The translations under genes were made by a program, and so were the position numbers. From NCBI GenBank assembly GCA_017510445.1, contig JAFWNF010000007.1:1-64000 (forward strand): 64,000 nt of DNA, given 5' to 3'. The stretch comes from Candidatus Saccharimonadota bacterium. Its GTDB lineage: Bacteria > Patescibacteriota > Saccharimonadia > Saccharimonadales > Saccharimonadaceae. The notes beneath the pieces are model-generated. The model did not search any database. It saw only the letters and a list, made by a program, of their open reading frames with translations, and was not told the origin of the DNA. Positions 44,199-53,222 of this stretch are shown piece after piece (position 1 is the stretch's first letter; each line of letters begins with the position of its first letter).

Positions 44199-45041
44199 TT
44201 AACCGCCCATTATATCCGTCGAAAAACCAGGAACAAGAAAGACTAAAGCTGAATACATTACGGCATAAATCACAAGTCCAATTACAACCTGAATAATGCG
44301 ATTTTTCGCTTTAGTCATTTTTGCCGGATCGCCTTGAGATGTAATATATTGAATTCCAGAAAGCACAATCCCAACTACCCCAAGCACTCCTATCCCATAC
44401 GTCATTATATTCACTACCAAGTTAAGAACACATGTTATTGTTCCACTGCCACTAGTGTTCTGGCACATTTTCAGAATCACCATCTCTGGCGCTCCACCAC
44501 CCTCATAAGTTTCTGTGGTTATTTCAGGCTCGCCACCTCCAGAATTCGAGCCACCTCCAGGATTCGAGCCACCACCAGTATTTCGACCTTCTGCTTCCGC
44601 TTGAGCTTCAGCGCTACTTTGATATTCTACAGTCACAGCAACATCTCCAACTACATAAGTAAAATTGTTACCACTAGTCTTTGGTTCTCTAGTTGTAAAA
44701 TCAATTTTAAAATTCGCAGGAGACGCTTCAAGGTGTTTTATTAAGTTTTCTAGTAGCGTTTGGCAATCGGTAGACCCATTATAGTGTCCAACATAAGTTC
44801 CCTTATCAGTCTTGACGCCAACTGTTTTATCATAATTACCTGAATAACCTGCCTGACTGGTAATACATTTCATACCCAACACCTCTGTCCCTTCAATCTT
44901 TTCATCTCCCCACTTTGCTGCCCATTTATGTTCATTAGCCCACGCACTTTTTACAAACATTCCCGAATTATCAAGAAACACCCCGCAAGAACATCCTAAA
45001 ACTAGTAGTATTCCAAACAAAACTTTTAGTATTTTTTTCAT
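44199..45041 (-). CDS. VirB2/TrbC-like pilin-domain surface protein
   Basis: 280 residues. A signal peptide (1-36, ending SAWA) precedes an extracellular part with a Gly/Ser/Asn-rich linker (GGGSNPGGGSNSGGGEPE). The C-terminal 80 residues have two transmembrane helices joined by SQGDPAKMTKAKNRIIQV, the layout of VirB2/TrbC pilins. GGGAGGTCAA precedes the ATG, nine bases after rpoD. It could form or anchor a T4SS-like surface structure together with the coupling ATPase at 5288. CPR genomes often have such genes. Confidence 0.82.
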   Translation of the reverse strand: MKKILKVLFGILLVLGCSCGVFLDNSGMFVKSAWANEHKWAAKWGDEKIEGTEVLGMKCITSQAGYSGNYDKTVGVKTDKGTYVGHYNGSTDCQTLLENLIKHLEASPANFKIDFTTREPKTSGNNFTYVVGDVAVTVEYQSSAEAQAEAEGRNTGGGSNPGGGSNSGGGEPEITTETYEGGGAPEMVILKMCQNTSGSGTITCVLNLVVNIMTYGIGVLGVVGIVLSGIQYITSQGDPAKMTKAKNRIIQVVIGLVIYAVMYSALVFLVPGFSTDIMGG

Positions 45042-45050
45042 TTGACCTCC

Positions 45051-46022
45051 CTATTTTAAATATTCGTGTAGTTTTTTCGTGTCCTTATGTTTGCGAAGTT
45101 TCGATAACGCCTTCGCTTCAATCTGACGAATTCGCTCCCTCGTCACCGAAAACTCCGCCCCAACTTCCTCAAGCGTGTGTGGTCTCTCTCCCCCAATTCC
45201 AAATCTCATTCGAATAATCTTCTGTTCCCTTTCGGATAAAGTCGAAAGAATTTCCGCAAGTTGTTCTTTTAGAATCTGTGTGACAGCCGAATCTTCTGGC
45301 GAAGCTCTTTCCTCATCTTCCACAAAATCACCTAAAACCGAGTCTTCATCGTCCCCATCACGCCCAACTGATGCGTCTAGCGAAGCAATATCTTGCTTAA
45401 TTCTCATCACATAATCAACCTTCTCGGGCTCCATATCAAGTTCTTTCGCAATCTCCTCATTTGTCGGTTCGCGGTTTAACTCAACCGTCAATTTTCTTGT
45501 CGTTCGAAGCACCTTATTGATCGTCTCAACCATATGTACCGGAATACGAATTGTCCTTGCCTGATCAGCAATCGCTCTCGTAATCGCCTGACGAATCCAC
45601 CAAGTCGCATAAGTCGAAAACTTAAATCCTTTTTCGGGATTAAATTTCTCTACTGCGCGAAGAAGCCCAGTGTTTCCTTCCTGAATTAAATCTAGGAGAT
45701 CAAGCCCTCTTCCCGAATATCTTTTTGCAATCGAAACGACAAGACGCATATTCGCTTCAACCATCTTGTCTTTTGCTTTCTGATCGCCTTTAACGACTTT
45801 CTGTGCAAGTTCAGTTTCTTCCTCTTGTGAAAGCAATGGAATTTTTCCTATTTCTCGAAGATAAAGCCTTACCGAATCGTCAGCAAAAGAATCGACATTT
45901 TCTGCCGTAATCGCGAGGTCCTCATCAGAAAGTTCTTCCTCGTCTTCCAAATCTAATAAATCTGGTTCCTCACCCTCAATAATGCCTTTATTTGCGAGGA
46001 TATTTTCTTCTTCTTGATCCAT
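45051..46022 (-). CDS. rpoD: Primary RNA polymerase sigma factor
   Basis: 323 residues: region 1.2 ([21 protein letters not shown]), region 2 ([22 protein letters not shown]...[17 protein letters not shown]), region 3 and region 4 with the -35-binding helix ([28 protein letters not shown]). Region 1.1 is nearly absent (about 45 acidic residues). It should read the TTGACA/TATAAT promoters seen across the window. A -10-like TATACT ends seven bases before the ATG. Confidence 0.97.
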   Translation of the reverse strand: MDQEEENILANKGIIEGEEPDLLDLEDEEELSDEDLAITAENVDSFADDSVRLYLREIGKIPLLSQEEETELAQKVVKGDQKAKDKMVEANMRLVVSIAKRYSGRGLDLLDLIQEGNTGLLRAVEKFNPEKGFKFSTYATWWIRQAITRAIADQARTIRIPVHMVETINKVLRTTRKLTVELNREPTNEEIAKELDMEPEKVDYVMRIKQDIASLDASVGRDGDDEDSVLGDFVEDEERASPEDSAVTQILKEQLAEILSTLSEREQKIIRMRFGIGGERPHTLEEVGAEFSVTRERIRQIEAKALSKLRKHKDTKKLHEYLK

Positions 46023-46053
46023 TGTTTATAGTATAATTATTTTTTTCCAAAAA

Positions 46054-47670
46054 TCAACCCTTCCGAATTTGACTAATTCTTTCTAAAATCTTTTTCTTTT
46101 CTATATCGTCCGCTTCTTCAAGTTGCTCCGAAAGTCTTAAAATCTCAGTCTTTTTTATCTCTTCTTTTCTTCTTCTTTCAAGCGCCACAACCTCTTTTTC
46201 TAAGGCCTCCGTCTCCCATTTTCCATACTCATTTTCAAACACCAATTCTAGTTCTTCTAGTCTCACCTCGTCTTCTGGAATCTCAATCTCAATCTTCTCA
46301 CTATTTACGCCCCCATAAATCAAAATTGCCAGCAAATTATCTTCTATTTTCTTTAAAACTTCACTCTTTTGATTACTATTTTTTACCTGTTTTTTTCGTC
46401 TCTGGAAAACCGCCGAATTCTTCTCTTTCACAGACAATTCAAGGTCACTTATTTCTACATCTAATCTTCTCGCGATTTGTTGTTTATAATGCTTCTGCGT
46501 AACTCCAGGCAAATCTTTAATGAGATTCATCGCAAGGTTCGCAAAATCTTGTTTCCCTTCTGCCGTCGAAAGATCAAGTCGCTCTTCATATTTAAGTAAT
46601 AACCAATCAATCGCCGGCATCGGTTTTTTTACGGCTTCCTGCCATAATTTTGGGTCTTTCTGAATCAACTCATCAGGGTCTTTAGCTCCATGATAATCTG
46701 AAATGACCGACATCTTCAGTCCTAATTCACTCGCCATTTTTATCGCTCTCTCCCCCGCATTCACTCCAGCGTCATCCCCATCATACGCTAACCGAATATC
46801 ATTCGTCAGCCTTGAGAGCGCCTTAAGGTGCATTTCTGTCATTGCCGTACCACTTGTTGCCACCGCCTCTTTCACACCTGCCTGATGACTCGATATCACA
46901 TCCATATTACCTTCTACAATCACCACGAACCCATTTTTGCGAATTGCCTCTTTTGCCTGATAAAGCCCAAAAATAAACCGACTTTTATTAAATAAAATCG
47001 TCTCTGGCGTGTTCAAATATTTCGGCTCAGATTTATCCAGAACCCTTGCCGTAAACCCGATTACATTCCCTGTCGTATCGATAAACGGCACCATCATTCT
47101 TCCCCGAAAAAGATCTCCAGAGAACCGATTCAAAAGCCCCGCATTTTCCATCTCTGTTTTTGAAAAGCCTTTTTTTGTCAAAAAATCAGTTAGTGCTTTT
47201 CCATTTTTTGGCGCATAACCAATTCGAAACTCTGAAATCGTCTGCTTATTTAAATTTCTCTTGTAAAAGACATATTCCCAAACTTTTTTACTTTTTGTTA
47301 AGCACCACTGATAGTATTTCGTCGAAAATTCTAGCGCCTCTTTTACCCTTGCCTTTTTCCGCGACATCTCTTTATCCCCACCTTGGTATTTCGAAAGGTC
47401 TACTCCCGCCTGCGACGCCAATTTTTCCATCGCCTCACGAAAAGTGATTCCTTCAACCTCCATTACAAACGTAAAAATATCTCCGCCTTTATTTGCAGAA
47501 AAATCATGCCAAATCCCCTTTTCTGGAGAAACCATAAAGCTCGGAGTCTTATCGACGCCCCAAGGAGACCTACCTTTCAACGTCTTCCCAGCTCGTTTCA
47601 GTTCAATATACTGCCCAACCACATCTTCGACCGGAAGCCTCGCTTTTATCTCCTCCTTCGCGTCATTCAT
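46054..47670 (-). CDS. dnaG: DNA primase with degenerate zinc-ribbon
   Basis: 538 residues. The TOPRIM core is intact: VIVEGNMDVIS, TSGTAMTEMHLKAL and LAYDGDDAGVNAG. In the N-terminal zinc-binding domain the CPFHNEK and HCFGCG ligands are replaced by SPWGVDK and HDFSAN, so no zinc can be bound there although the rest of the fold (TPSFMVSPEKG..GGDIFTFVMEVEG) is kept. The C-terminal helicase-binding region is helical. TAAAAT ends six bases before the ATG. It precedes rpoD in the dnaG-rpoD order. Confidence 0.97.
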   Translation of the reverse strand: MNDAKEEIKARLPVEDVVGQYIELKRAGKTLKGRSPWGVDKTPSFMVSPEKGIWHDFSANKGGDIFTFVMEVEGITFREAMEKLASQAGVDLSKYQGGDKEMSRKKARVKEALEFSTKYYQWCLTKSKKVWEYVFYKRNLNKQTISEFRIGYAPKNGKALTDFLTKKGFSKTEMENAGLLNRFSGDLFRGRMMVPFIDTTGNVIGFTARVLDKSEPKYLNTPETILFNKSRFIFGLYQAKEAIRKNGFVVIVEGNMDVISSHQAGVKEAVATSGTAMTEMHLKALSRLTNDIRLAYDGDDAGVNAGERAIKMASELGLKMSVISDYHGAKDPDELIQKDPKLWQEAVKKPMPAIDWLLLKYEERLDLSTAEGKQDFANLAMNLIKDLPGVTQKHYKQQIARRLDVEISDLELSVKEKNSAVFQRRKKQVKNSNQKSEVLKKIEDNLLAILIYGGVNSEKIEIEIPEDEVRLEELELVFENEYGKWETEALEKEVVALERRRKEEIKKTEILRLSEQLEEADDIEKKKILERISQIRKG

Positions 47671-47708
47671 GTTCCAATTTTATCACAAGGTTATGCTATA
47701 ATAAAAGC

Positions 47709-48302
47709 ATGGACAATATCGCCTATCTGAATCAAATCTCCTCTAAAAACAAGCCAAAAAAATCCGCCCTATTTGGCGAGAAAAAATTCAAAATTATTGG
47801 CATTGTCATAGGCGTAATTACCCTCCTAGTCATTTTACTTATTATTTTTACTAATCTTCCTGCTCAGGAAACCGATCTCGTCCGTCGTCTCGGTTTTCGC
47901 ACAAAAAATCTCAACACACTTATTAAAGACAATCAGTCAAACATAAAATCCGCAAAACTTCGTGCCAGTAGCACTTCCCTCACTGCGATTCTTGATGGTA
48001 TGCTTCAAAACATCCCTTCATATTATGCTGATCCAAATTCCACAACCCCTGACTTTGTCAAAAATGAAGAAAACGAGACCTACAATTTAGCAGTTCAAAC
48101 TCTTAACGACGGAAAAATCACCGGAACTTTCGACCGTGCCTACGCTCGCCAAATGTCTTTCTATGTCAGTATTCTTGTCGCGCTAATTGACGACGTACTT
48201 GCCCAGACAAACAACAACGAAGCTGCTAAAGCCTATTTCACTTCCGAAAAAGCTCAGATCGAAGTCCTTGCCCCCAACTTTGTTGAGTATTATGGGGTTT
48301 AA
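47709..48302 (+). CDS. Hypothetical single-pass membrane protein
   Basis: 197 residues. A basic N-terminus and one transmembrane helix (about 28-52) precede a helical extracytoplasmic domain (about 60-197). No domain recognised. TATAAT (47697-47702, extended TATGCTATAAT) ends six bases before the ATG. It is followed by mscL, which has its own promoter. Proteins of this type are common in Saccharibacteria-like genomes, to my knowledge without assigned function. Confidence 0.8.
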   Translation: MDNIAYLNQISSKNKPKKSALFGEKKFKIIGIVIGVITLLVILLIIFTNLPAQETDLVRRLGFRTKNLNTLIKDNQSNIKSAKLRASSTSLTAILDGMLQNIPSYYADPNSTTPDFVKNEENETYNLAVQTLNDGKITGTFDRAYARQMSFYVSILVALIDDVLAQTNNNEAAKAYFTSEKAQIEVLAPNFVEYYGV

Positions 48303-48325
48303 AAATAGTGTGTTATAATGGCATC

Positions 48326-48802
48326 ATGAAAAAGCTATCAGAAAAGAACCAAGAAAAACTTAGTAAACTTAACAAAAAAGGCCGTGGTTTCTTCGGCGAA
48401 TTCAAAGAATTCATCAATCGTGGTTCAGTCATGGACCTCGCCGTAGGCGTTATCATTGGCGGTGCCTTCACAGCTATCGTTACCTCTCTCGTCAACGACA
48501 TTATCATGCCACTTGTTGGCCTCGTTGCAGGCGGTGTAGATTTCACCACTCTCTCAATCAAAATTGATAACTTCTTCGGTACCGGCGATCAAGCCGTTAT
48601 CGCTTATGGGAACTTCCTCCAAAACGTCGTCAACTTCCTCCTCGTCGCTTTCTGTGTATTCCTCGTTGTCAAAGGCATGAACAAAATGCGTGAACGTGCT
48701 GAGAGATTGAAAAAGAAGAAAGAAGAAAAGGAAGAACAAGAAGAAATCGACGAAACTCTCGTCCTCCTCCGCGAAATCCGTGACTCTCTCAAGAAAAAAT
48801 AA
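48326..48802 (+). CDS. mscL: Large-conductance mechanosensitive channel MscL
   Basis: About 158 residues. GFFGEFKEFINRGSVMDLAVGVIIGGAFTAIVTSLVNDIIMPLVG is the N-terminal helix, TM1 and pore signature; TM2 (about 92-114) and a Lys/Glu-rich C-terminal helix follow. It releases solutes upon osmotic downshock. TATAAT (48314-48319) ends six bases before the ATG at 48326, which excludes the upstream start. Confidence 0.96.
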   Translation: MKKLSEKNQEKLSKLNKKGRGFFGEFKEFINRGSVMDLAVGVIIGGAFTAIVTSLVNDIIMPLVGLVAGGVDFTTLSIKIDNFFGTGDQAVIAYGNFLQNVVNFLLVAFCVFLVVKGMNKMRERAERLKKKKEEKEEQEEIDETLVLLREIRDSLKKK

Positions 48803-48806
48803 GCAC

Positions 48807-48872
48807 TTGCATTTTTCTTGATTTTGTGCTATAATGAAATAAAATGGGTGTATTCCGCCCATTTTTCTTTTT
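48807..48872 (+). other. Promoter directly followed by terminator (tiny transcript)
   Basis: TTGCAT, a 17-base spacer and TATAAT (about 48807-48835, with extended TG) are followed after nine bases by the hairpin ATGGGTG-TATTC-CGCCCAT and a T run. The predicted RNA is about 35 nt. The hairpin may equally be the mscL terminator. A 13-codon ORF starting at the ATG in the hairpin is open, but I do not call it a gene. Confidence 0.45.
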
Positions 48873-48904
48873 GTCTCAACTCTAATCAGTTAATTCTTGT
48901 TAAT

Positions 48905-51415
48905 CTAGAGGCTCCCCCAGTCCTTCCCTACCCCAACATCAACCATAAGTTTCACGTCTAGTTCTGGTGCCACCTTCTCCATCGTCGTTTTCAAAATCTC
49001 TGAAACTTCGTCGGCAATATTTTCATCACACTCAACAAGAAGCGAGTCATGCACCTGAATCAAAAGCTCTGCCCCCTTTGGTAGTTTCTTCTTTACAGCA
49101 ATCATTGCTCGTTTCATCAAATCTGCTTCAGTCCCCTGAATTGGCATGTTTTGCGCTGCTCTTTCTGCCGCACTACGAATCAAGAAATTAGACGATTTAA
49201 CATCCGGTGTCGGTCTTCTACGTCCGAAGAAAGTCTCGACAAACCCTTCTTCTTTTGCTTGTTTTAAAGTCTTCTCTAGATACTCCTTTACAGGCTTTCT
49301 AATTTCAAAATAATTCTCAATAAATTTTTTTGCCTCGAAAAATGACATTTCCGTCTGATCTGCCAAACTTTTCGCACTCATTCCATAAAGTACTCCAAAA
49401 TTAATCACCTTCGCCGCTCGACGTTGCGCCTTCGTCACTTTATCAAACGGCACATTAAACGCTTCGCTAGCTGTTTTTGTATGAATATCAATTCCATCAT
49501 TAAAATCCTTAATTAATGGTTTATCTCCCGAAAGAACCGCCGCTAGTCTCAGCTCAAATTGCGAATAATCTGCATTTACAAACACTTTTCCGTCACCCGC
49601 AACAAATCCAGTTCGAATCCTCTTGCCATCCTCACTTCTAACAGGAATATTTTGAAGGTTCGGATTTATACTTGAAAGCCGACCAGTCGCTGTCACATTT
49701 TGCGTAAAGGTTGTGTGAATTCGGTCATTTTCGTCCGCCAACTCAGGTAATGGCACAATATACGTCGAAAATAGTTTCGATGCTTCCCGATATTCAATAA
49801 CCTTCTCAATAATTTCATGTTCATTTTTTAATTTGTCCAGTTCTTTTGCCCCCGTTGAATAACCTCTGGTCGTTTTTTTAATACCTTTCGTTGGCAATCC
49901 TAAATCCGAAAACAGGATTTCCGACAGTTGAATCGGCGAGTTGACATTAAATTCCTTTCCTGCCAATTTCCATATTTCCTTTTCAAATTCCTGAACTCGC
50001 CCATTGAACTCTGTCTTTAGTCTCTCAAAGTATTCTCTAGAAATTTTTATACCGCTTTTTTCCATTGAAAAAAGCACTGGAATTAACGGTAAATCAAATT
50101 CCGTAAAAATCGTAAACAGCTTCGGAGTTTTTTTGAAATCCTCTATTTGTCTCAAAAACTCAGTTTCCTTATCTAGATCAAACAAACTAATTTTCTCGTC
50201 TCGAGACAACGGATTCAAGAGAAATCTCGCTTGCGACAAATCCCAAAACTTCTTCCCCGAAAGAATCTTTTCGGCAAACTTTTCATCCGAATGCATCCTT
50301 CCCTTCACATCCCACTCCACCAAATAATCCTCAAATTTCAGATTGATAATTTCTGCACCGTCCGAAGCGTTTTCGTCATCTTCAGAATTTATTTTTTCGA
50401 AACTTGTGAGTAGCCCTCTGTCATTCTTTACAACGGTTCCAGAAACCTGAGGAGGTAACGTCGTCCGATGGTTTCCTAGCGAACTGTTGTAAAAATGACG
50501 AGGCGCGTCAGGAACTCGTTGAGAAAAAGAAGATTCTGAAGATGAAAATGTCTTTTCTCCAAAAAACTTTCTCACAAGGCTTTTAAACTCAAGCTTCAAA
50601 AGCCCATTCTTGATTCTTTCTTCATCTACCACCAAATCTGGAACGTCACTCAATGAAACTGGTGCATCAAACATAATTTCCGCCAACTTTTTCGACATGA
50701 AAGCCGACTCTTTTCCATCGACCAATTTTTGCTTCAAAGAACCAGAAATTTGTTCAATATTTTCATAAATATTTTCTAGGGTCAAATAATCGTTCAAAAG
50801 CTTTACAGCCGTCTTTTCGCCAACACCAGGCACCCCAGGGATATTGTCGCTATTGTCACCCTTAAGAGCTTTGAGATCAAGAAATTGAGACTTTTTTATG
50901 CCATATTTTTCTTCAACCGCCTTAACATCAATTTCTTCAATTTTCGAAAAACCTTTAACCAACCGATACATTTTTGTATTCTCATCCACAATTTGTAGCA
51001 TATCCAAGTCCGAAGAGATAATATAGGTTTCATAGTCACCTAAATCATCAGCTTGTTTTGAAAGCGTTCCTATAATATCATCCGCCTCATAACCATCGCA
51101 TTCCAAAAATCCCCATCCAAGATCCGAAATTAGTTCTCTAAGAAGTGGAATTTGTGCATAAAAATCATCTGGCGGTTTTATTCTTCCCGCTTTATATTCA
51201 GAATATATTTCTTTTCGTTTCGAAATCGACGTTTTTGCCTTATCCCAAGCCACCACCACTTTTGTCGGTTTTAATTTATTAACAATTTCCATCGCAATCG
51301 AGGCAAAACCATACACTCCTCCTGTTGGTGTTCCATCAGACAAAGAAAGCGCGCCCATCGCATAATATCCCCGATAAAACACCGATTTTCCGTCTATAAT
51401 CACCAACTTTTTCAT
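48905..51415 (-). CDS. polA: DNA polymerase I
   Basis: About 836 residues. The 5'-3' exonuclease (FEN) domain occupies about 1-290 (KVVVAWDKAK, CDGYEADDIIGTL, GDNSDNIPGVPGVGEKTA). The middle domain lacks the DxE motif of proofreading enzymes, so 3'-5' exonuclease is probably lost. Polymerase motifs A (ADYSQFELRLAA), B (RAAKVINFGVLYGMS) and C (QVHDSLLVE) are intact. TATACT ends six bases before the ATG at 51415, so the start MKKLVIIDGK is chosen. Confidence 0.97.
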   Translation of the reverse strand: MKKLVIIDGKSVFYRGYYAMGALSLSDGTPTGGVYGFASIAMEIVNKLKPTKVVVAWDKAKTSISKRKEIYSEYKAGRIKPPDDFYAQIPLLRELISDLGWGFLECDGYEADDIIGTLSKQADDLGDYETYIISSDLDMLQIVDENTKMYRLVKGFSKIEEIDVKAVEEKYGIKKSQFLDLKALKGDNSDNIPGVPGVGEKTAVKLLNDYLTLENIYENIEQISGSLKQKLVDGKESAFMSKKLAEIMFDAPVSLSDVPDLVVDEERIKNGLLKLEFKSLVRKFFGEKTFSSSESSFSQRVPDAPRHFYNSSLGNHRTTLPPQVSGTVVKNDRGLLTSFEKINSEDDENASDGAEIINLKFEDYLVEWDVKGRMHSDEKFAEKILSGKKFWDLSQARFLLNPLSRDEKISLFDLDKETEFLRQIEDFKKTPKLFTIFTEFDLPLIPVLFSMEKSGIKISREYFERLKTEFNGRVQEFEKEIWKLAGKEFNVNSPIQLSEILFSDLGLPTKGIKKTTRGYSTGAKELDKLKNEHEIIEKVIEYREASKLFSTYIVPLPELADENDRIHTTFTQNVTATGRLSSINPNLQNIPVRSEDGKRIRTGFVAGDGKVFVNADYSQFELRLAAVLSGDKPLIKDFNDGIDIHTKTASEAFNVPFDKVTKAQRRAAKVINFGVLYGMSAKSLADQTEMSFFEAKKFIENYFEIRKPVKEYLEKTLKQAKEEGFVETFFGRRRPTPDVKSSNFLIRSAAERAAQNMPIQGTEADLMKRAMIAVKKKLPKGAELLIQVHDSLLVECDENIADEVSEILKTTMEKVAPELDVKLMVDVGVGKDWGSL

Positions 51416-51486
51416 ATCCTCAGTATAACACATCAAATTGTCTCACCACACTTGATTAATCTATATATACATATATAATCAAGCTT

Positions 51487-51825
51487 ATGAATAAATATTC
51501 TAAAAAAACACCAAAAGTGGCTAGCAAATCTAAAAAACCAACTATATTTTCCATAATAGCCTTCTCAATCTTCCTCCTAGTTACTATTTGCGGAATAATC
51601 CGCATTTACTCATCACAATCAATGTGTGATAATCAAACAGGCTGTTTTCGAGGTTTTTTCGCAGTAATTGATGGTCTCATCCAAACCATTCTTGGATATA
51701 TAGCACTAATAATAACCCAGGTGGTTATTATCTATAAAAAATGGAGCAAACCATTAATAATATTTTCTGCAATTATCTCAGTAATTATTACAATAATAAT
51801 AATTATAACTTTGTCTTTTAGCTAA
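51487..51825 (+). CDS. Small membrane protein, hypothetical
   Basis: 112 residues with three hydrophobic segments (about 20-42, 59-80, 88-110), and Cys-x7-Cys after the first. No recognised family. TATAAT (51474-51479) ends seven bases before the ATG. It stands alone, divergent from polA and convergent with the nucleotide kinase gene. The codon and A/T-rich composition differ somewhat from neighbours. Confidence 0.65.
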   Translation: MNKYSKKTPKVASKSKKPTIFSIIAFSIFLLVTICGIIRIYSSQSMCDNQTGCFRGFFAVIDGLIQTILGYIALIITQVVIIYKKWSKPLIIFSAIISVIITIIIIITLSFS

Positions 51826-51828
51826 AGA

Positions 51829-52413
51829 TCAAAACTCAATTTCTTCCAAAATCTTCTTCAAATTTTCATGTAGATCAGCGACGGTACCATTATTCAGGAT
51901 ATAATAATCCGCTCCCGCAATCGGCCCGCCCTTTTCCAAATTTTCAATTTCACTGCGGTCTCTTTCCATAATCTCCGCTCTATCAAACGGTCTTTCCGGT
52001 CGCACTGCCACACGCTTATATCTCAACTTTTTATCAACAACAATCGCGATAAATGTCATCATTCCAGGAAATTCATGTTTCAAAGTATTATATTCGGTCC
52101 AAGAATATACTCCATCAAGTACAATTCTTCTTTGCCCAGCTTCAATCAATTTCTTCGTCTCGGCAATAACCTGGCGCACCACCCAATCTTTCCCCTCCGT
52201 TTCGCGAATTTCTTCGCGAAACTTTTTTTCACTTTCACCGTCAGGCGTTCTTTCAATTCCCCGTTTCTCCATCTCCTTATAAATCATCCCCCCAAAATAC
52301 ACCTTCGGAACACCTTTATCCGTCATATAATCCACTGCGACAGATTTGCCACTCCCGCTCATTCCGACAAATGCCAGAATCTTCACTTCGCTTGGTTTAT
52401 CGCCAATTGTCAT
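51829..52413 (-). CDS. P-loop nucleotide/dephospho-CoA kinase-like protein
   Basis: 194 residues. Walker A GMSGSGKS at about residue 16-23, followed by a lid region (RPERPFDRAEIMERDRSEIENLEKGGPI) and IVLDGVYSWTEY. The pattern resembles the UPF0200/dephospho-CoA kinase-like group of AAA-type nucleotide kinases. Substrate uncertain: it could phosphorylate a nucleotide or dephospho-CoA. GAGGAAAGAA precedes the ATG. It is in a row argS-orn-MmcQ-like-kinase on the minus strand. Confidence 0.8.
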   Translation of the reverse strand: MTIGDKPSEVKILAFVGMSGSGKSVAVDYMTDKGVPKVYFGGMIYKEMEKRGIERTPDGESEKKFREEIRETEGKDWVVRQVIAETKKLIEAGQRRIVLDGVYSWTEYNTLKHEFPGMMTFIAIVVDKKLRYKRVAVRPERPFDRAEIMERDRSEIENLEKGGPIAGADYYILNNGTVADLHENLKKILEEIEF

Positions 52414-52428
52414 TTTCTTTCCTCTTTA

Positions 52429-52725
52429 TTATTCTTCTGCTTTGCTTAAATTATAACTTAATCTTACTAAATCTTCCACCTCATTTTCCGCAAGTTGCCC
52501 ACTCATCACAATCTCGATCCCTCCACGTCCAAAATATCTACTCTCCATCACACTCTCATATTTCTCTTGTAAAAATTTGGAAAGTCTTGAATCGCATCTA
52601 ATCTCAATCGTATTTTTATTGACGACAAGAAATACTTTTTCTTGCACCAGAAACAGCGCTCTTTCTTTCTCTGTTTTCTTCTTAAAATCAGATATACCAG
52701 CTACTTTAGAAACGTCAAATACCAT
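52429..52725 (-). CDS. MmcQ/YjbR-like small protein
   Basis: 98 residues. The strand-turn pattern FLVVNKNTIEIRCDSRLSKFLQEKYESVM...GRGGIEIVMSGQL and the closing EDLVRLSYNLSK fit the CyaY-like fold of the MmcQ/YjbR family, proposed to bind DNA. GAGGAGATGAA precedes the ATG. It overlaps orn by 25 bases, so it is coupled to it. Family call moderate; function not known. Confidence 0.7.
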   Translation of the reverse strand: MVFDVSKVAGISDFKKKTEKERALFLVQEKVFLVVNKNTIEIRCDSRLSKFLQEKYESVMESRYFGRGGIEIVMSGQLAENEVEDLVRLSYNLSKAEE

Positions 52726-53222
52726 TTCATCTCCTCAATACTGCCCCGAATATCATCTAACGCACGATGATTCTCGGGTTTAGTAAATTTCTTCCCTTTT
52801 TTATTCTCGAAATATATTTTCCATGCACTCACATCGAACATTCGATAGTGGAGTCTTTTATTTAATTCTGGCATTTCTCTTTCGATAAATTTTCGATCTT
52901 GATGGATTGAGTTTCCGGCTAAATAAACCTCCCCCTTAAAATTCTTGTCTAGAAATTCTAAAATTTGTTTCTCCACCTCAGAAACCGACAGCCCTTTCTC
53001 GTTTTGTTTCATCAATGCATCCCGGCTTTCACTGTTTTTCTCCCAAAAATCCCCCACCATTCTTTCTTTCATAAGCTTAGGGTCAACTTTTACCACTGCC
53101 GTCATTTCAGCTTTTGGTTCAAGGTCCCAGCCTGTGCCTATCACTGCGACCTCCAAAATTCGATCCTTTTCTGGAGAAAGCCCAGTCATTTCTAAATCAA
53201 CCCAAAGTAAACTACATTTCAT
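52701..53222 (-). CDS. orn: Oligoribonuclease
   Basis: About 173 residues, DEDDh 3'-5' exonuclease that finishes RNA decay by degrading 2-5-mers. The acidic motifs are LLWVDLEMTGL, GNSIHQDRKFI and the final HRALDDIRGSIEE. The ATG at 53222 overlaps the last codons of argS and gives the usual N-terminus MKCSLLWVDLEMTGL; a longer upstream frame is not supported. A DHH-type alternative is also in the window (38128), but it lacks catalytic residues. Confidence 0.95.
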   Translation of the reverse strand: MKCSLLWVDLEMTGLSPEKDRILEVAVIGTGWDLEPKAEMTAVVKVDPKLMKERMVGDFWEKNSESRDALMKQNEKGLSVSEVEKQILEFLDKNFKGEVYLAGNSIHQDRKFIEREMPELNKRLHYRMFDVSAWKIYFENKKGKKFTKPENHRALDDIRGSIEEMKWYLTFLK

